Positions 61,622 to 64,000 of a DNA stretch of 64,000 nt are shown piece by piece (the stretch's first letter is position 1; each line of letters starts with the position of its first letter). A program made the translations under genes and the position numbers. The notes under the pieces were generated by a model. The model searched no databases. It had not been told where the DNA came from and worked only from the letters and a program-made list of their open reading frames with translations. The stretch is from Hypholoma sublateritium FD-334 SS-4 (taxonomy: Eukaryota; Basidiomycota; Agaricomycetes; Agaricales; Strophariaceae): NCBI GenBank assembly GCA_000827495.1, contig KN817518.1, forward strand, positions 398,405 to 462,404, in the 5' to 3' direction.

Positions 61622-64000
61622 CTATTTCCTGTTCAGTTCCAATGGCCGTCGATGCTTCTGGGCAGTCAGCGTAGCAGCCGGGTTCAAGTTCGACGGAAGA
61701 TTCGCAGCATTTGGGCCAATCAAACCTGACAGTGCAGCCGTCCCTCGAGCTCTGGGGTTGAGAGGCGATAATGCTCCCGCCCTGGATGCCGGCGGCGGGA
61801 GCGGCACAATATTGTTGGTCAATGGTATCTCCCCTGTGACCCTCCTTCTCATCATTGGCTGGCCCACGGGTGTTGACCGACCGATTTTGTCCATCGGGTC
61901 GCTCTCTGGGAAGCCGAGGATGGGTGACGTGTCGTTCCCGAGTGTCTGGCGGCGCGACTTCTCGTGTTTTGCCTGTACAGAACGGAAGTGTCCGAGGAGC
62001 TCTTGCCATTTGATTTCATCGCGGTTGATCTTCGATCGGGCTACTAGAGGTGATACCGCCCTGTATTTAGAGAATATTATTACAAGCAGTGAATCAGTTT
62101 TGGAACTAACTCACGGCTTAGGCGCAATTTGCAGAAAACCTGCAGAATTGACCGCGTTCAGACGGTTCCGTAGAGATACGAAGGCGGAGCTCTGTGGCAG
62201 GAGCATCAAGATCCCGTACAAACATTTGAAGAGGTATGGATATCGTTCGGGTTCGAGAAGTTGAAGTCGAATATCTAGAACGAATTAGACACGAATACTA
62301 CAGTTTGAAGGCGACATACATGTAAATACTGGGGACTCTATTAGTTGCACCAACTTATCTACCTGTACGAGCATTGGCACTGTGATTTCGAGATCGGCAA
62401 AGATTTGCAACAGGTTGGAGGCATGTTCGTAAGCCTGCGCTAGAAGACACAGAGAAAAAACAGAGACGGCATTATGACACCACGACCGGTACAAGGTGGT
62501 GAATAGCGCTTGTCCGTCCTGCTGAAGGTAATGTGACGTTAAGGTTGCAAGACAAATTGCCCGTAGTATAATTAGGAGACTAACCCTCGTCTCCAAACTC
62601 TTTAGGCGTTTCCTGAAATCTGCCAATTCGGGTGAAGTAATCAGAATGAGATTCAGTTTCTGCACGATAACGCTTGCAAACTCGAGATCCTATGGAAAAA
62701 GATTGAGCTGTAGAAACGACCCATGCTTCTTTAGACTCACATCTTCTTTCTCAATGATCTCTGCGAAAGTCCTGTATATTCTCTCGGTATTGAGATTAAG
62801 ACATAACTGTCTGATGATAAGGCTGCCACGCGTTTCGAGGAGCCTTCTATCCGTGCTAAAAAGTTCAAGTAGATTGACCATGAATGCTTTGAAATAGCTT
62901 TCTTCTGAACTCGAAGAAATTTGCGCTAATAATTGTAAATCGTGTTTGATGACCTATACCCAGATGAGATGGATAGATGCAGAAGAAGTGGATGTCGTCA
63001 CCTCTTCGGAGCTATCTGACAACGTTTTCAGTAAGGCCGGGAATGTTCCATCGTCCATGGCCAAAATCTGAGTGGAGCATTGAGTTTTCAGTTGAAAGTT
63101 AGACAATGTCGGAGTTTACCTTCTTTGGAGCCTTCTGATGCAACATGATGAGCCACTTCAGCGCAGCGACCCTGGTTTCTTCGAATTCGCTTAGGAATTG
63201 AATCGTCAATTCGTTGACGGTGCGCTGATAGTCAAAGGGGTCGATTTCTTCAGTATGCACAGAATTGGATAGGTTCCCATTTGGTCCAGATAGACTGCTG
63301 AGGGAGATTGGCGAGTGTGGGCGGCTTGAGCTGGGGGCAGAGGGAAGTACTTCAGCCACTGGAACCGGCCGAGAACTTAACGACAGATCGACGGTACTCG
63401 CGCGCGTACGTGTAATTGTGTGTGGTTGGCTCGATGGTCCTTCCCCGGAATTATCGGGTAAAGGAGTATCCTTCGACGTCGAAATGCGTGAGCTGGAAGT
63501 CGGAGTCGGCGAACGAGGCAATTTGGTCTGCGGGATTGACTTTTCGGATACTGCTTTCGGCGGCTGGGGCTCCTGGGGCGATGGAAGCTTCTGAATTACG
63601 TTCAACAAGAGTTTGTTGGTACGGATTGCAGCTGACTGGATCATCGAAACGTGATGGGCGAGGTTGGGGAGTATGGCGGGGATGAGGCGGGGTGTAAATG
63701 GGACCATGACATCATTTGCGAAACTCAAAAATTCAGCCAACCATCTCAGTGCTGTGGCTTGTTGGATTTCTTCGTCTGAGCTGCGTGATTTTTTACTGTA
63801 TAAAAGCAGAGGATCAAAGACCTACTTTCGCCGTTCAACTGCCGAATGAGGATTTCGATGATGGCAGCATAGTCAATCTTCACTCCTTGACCGGGAATCC
63901 AAGCTACGTGACAAGTGAGCATTTATAGGTTCTTTCTACGATTGTTGCATACCTCCAAGGTCTTGTTCGTCTCCATCGGAAGCGTCATCCCGATGCCCAA
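61622..64000 (-). CDS. VAC14: VAC14, PI(3,5)P2 pathway scaffold, N-terminus beyond window edge
   Basis: Nine visible exons: 64000-63953 (partial), 63903-63826, 63775-63120, 63067-63002, 62953-62741, 62689-62585, 62518-62320, 62275-62115 and 62060-61622. The HEAT-repeat blocks are diagnostic: [58 protein letters not shown], then [53 protein letters not shown] and [20 protein letters not shown], with [19 protein letters not shown] and SLRNRLNAV near the C-terminus. A disordered Pro/Arg-rich tail ends ELNRK. VAC14 assembles the Fab1/PIKfyve kinase and Fig4 phosphatase on vacuole/endosome membranes. Confidence 0.94.

Overview
The window is nuclear DNA of a filamentous basidiomycete, most likely an Agaricomycete. 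Genes are dense and intron-rich, introns are mostly 45-60 nt with GT..CTRAY..AG signals, several exons are only 7-14 nt long, and the families are fungal. These include DUF7918, TMEM135-like, MYND, a multi-exon P450, Clr4/SUV39, Met16, Tma22, Ost4 and a Bni1-type formin. There is no CRISPR array, no operon, no rRNA and no intact transposon. Single N bases occur only between about 44.57 and 51.18 kb. All exon joins below were built by hand from splice consensus, reading frame and family fit. Most totals are divisible by three, but boundaries may be off by a base or two.

Layout. 1-2431 (-): right part of a gene resembling basidiomycete Arb1 (Argonaute chaperone), cut by the left edge. 3053-4611 (+): Cys-rich protein of unknown function. 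5545-7767 (+): TMEM135-like membrane protein. 8064-8968 (+): Tma22/DENR. 9416-10292 (+): PAPS reductase. 10250-10986 (-): possible small unknown gene. 11655-12790 (-): DUF7918 protein. 13160-13285 (+): the 41-residue Ost4. 13926-14222 (-): gene remnant. 14920-17162 (-): cytochrome P450. 18225-20103 (-): MYND zinc-finger protein. 21132-22421 (+): RNase III. 23611-24282 (-): cytochrome b5. 24943-28939 (+): FG nucleoporin with an N-terminal membrane segment. 29839-31825 (-): multi-pass membrane protein. 32027-34528 (+): chromodomain/SET H3K9 methyltransferase. 35090-37799 (-): tail-anchored coiled-coil protein. 38203-40188 (+): LARP7/Pof8-like protein. 40355-41231 and 41570-43369 (-): two tandem NADAR proteins. 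43798-45509 (+): PCI protein. 45716-49689 (-): gamma-tubulin complex component. 49996-56164 (-): diaphanous-type formin. 56757-60020 (-): MCM6. 60189-61310 (+): tyrosine phosphatase. 61622 to the right edge (-): VAC14.

Themes. Most genes are housekeeping: replication (MCM6), cytoskeleton (formin, GCP), nuclear pore, translation, sulfate assimilation, N-glycosylation and PI(3,5)P2. An epigenetic/RNA group (Arb1-like, SUV39/Clr4, RNase III, LARP7/Pof8-like) lies within 40 kb, but I see nothing that makes it a functional cluster. The least-described items are the NADAR tandem pair (one copy has a myristoylation-type N-terminus), the membrane-anchored FG nucleoporin that recalls vertebrate POM121, and the tail-anchored coiled-coil protein with a possible dynein-adaptor-type box. 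Several gene pairs are head-to-head with very short shared promoters (168 bp for MCM6/phosphatase, 201 bp for membrane protein/SET). At least three introns are best explained as GC-AG.
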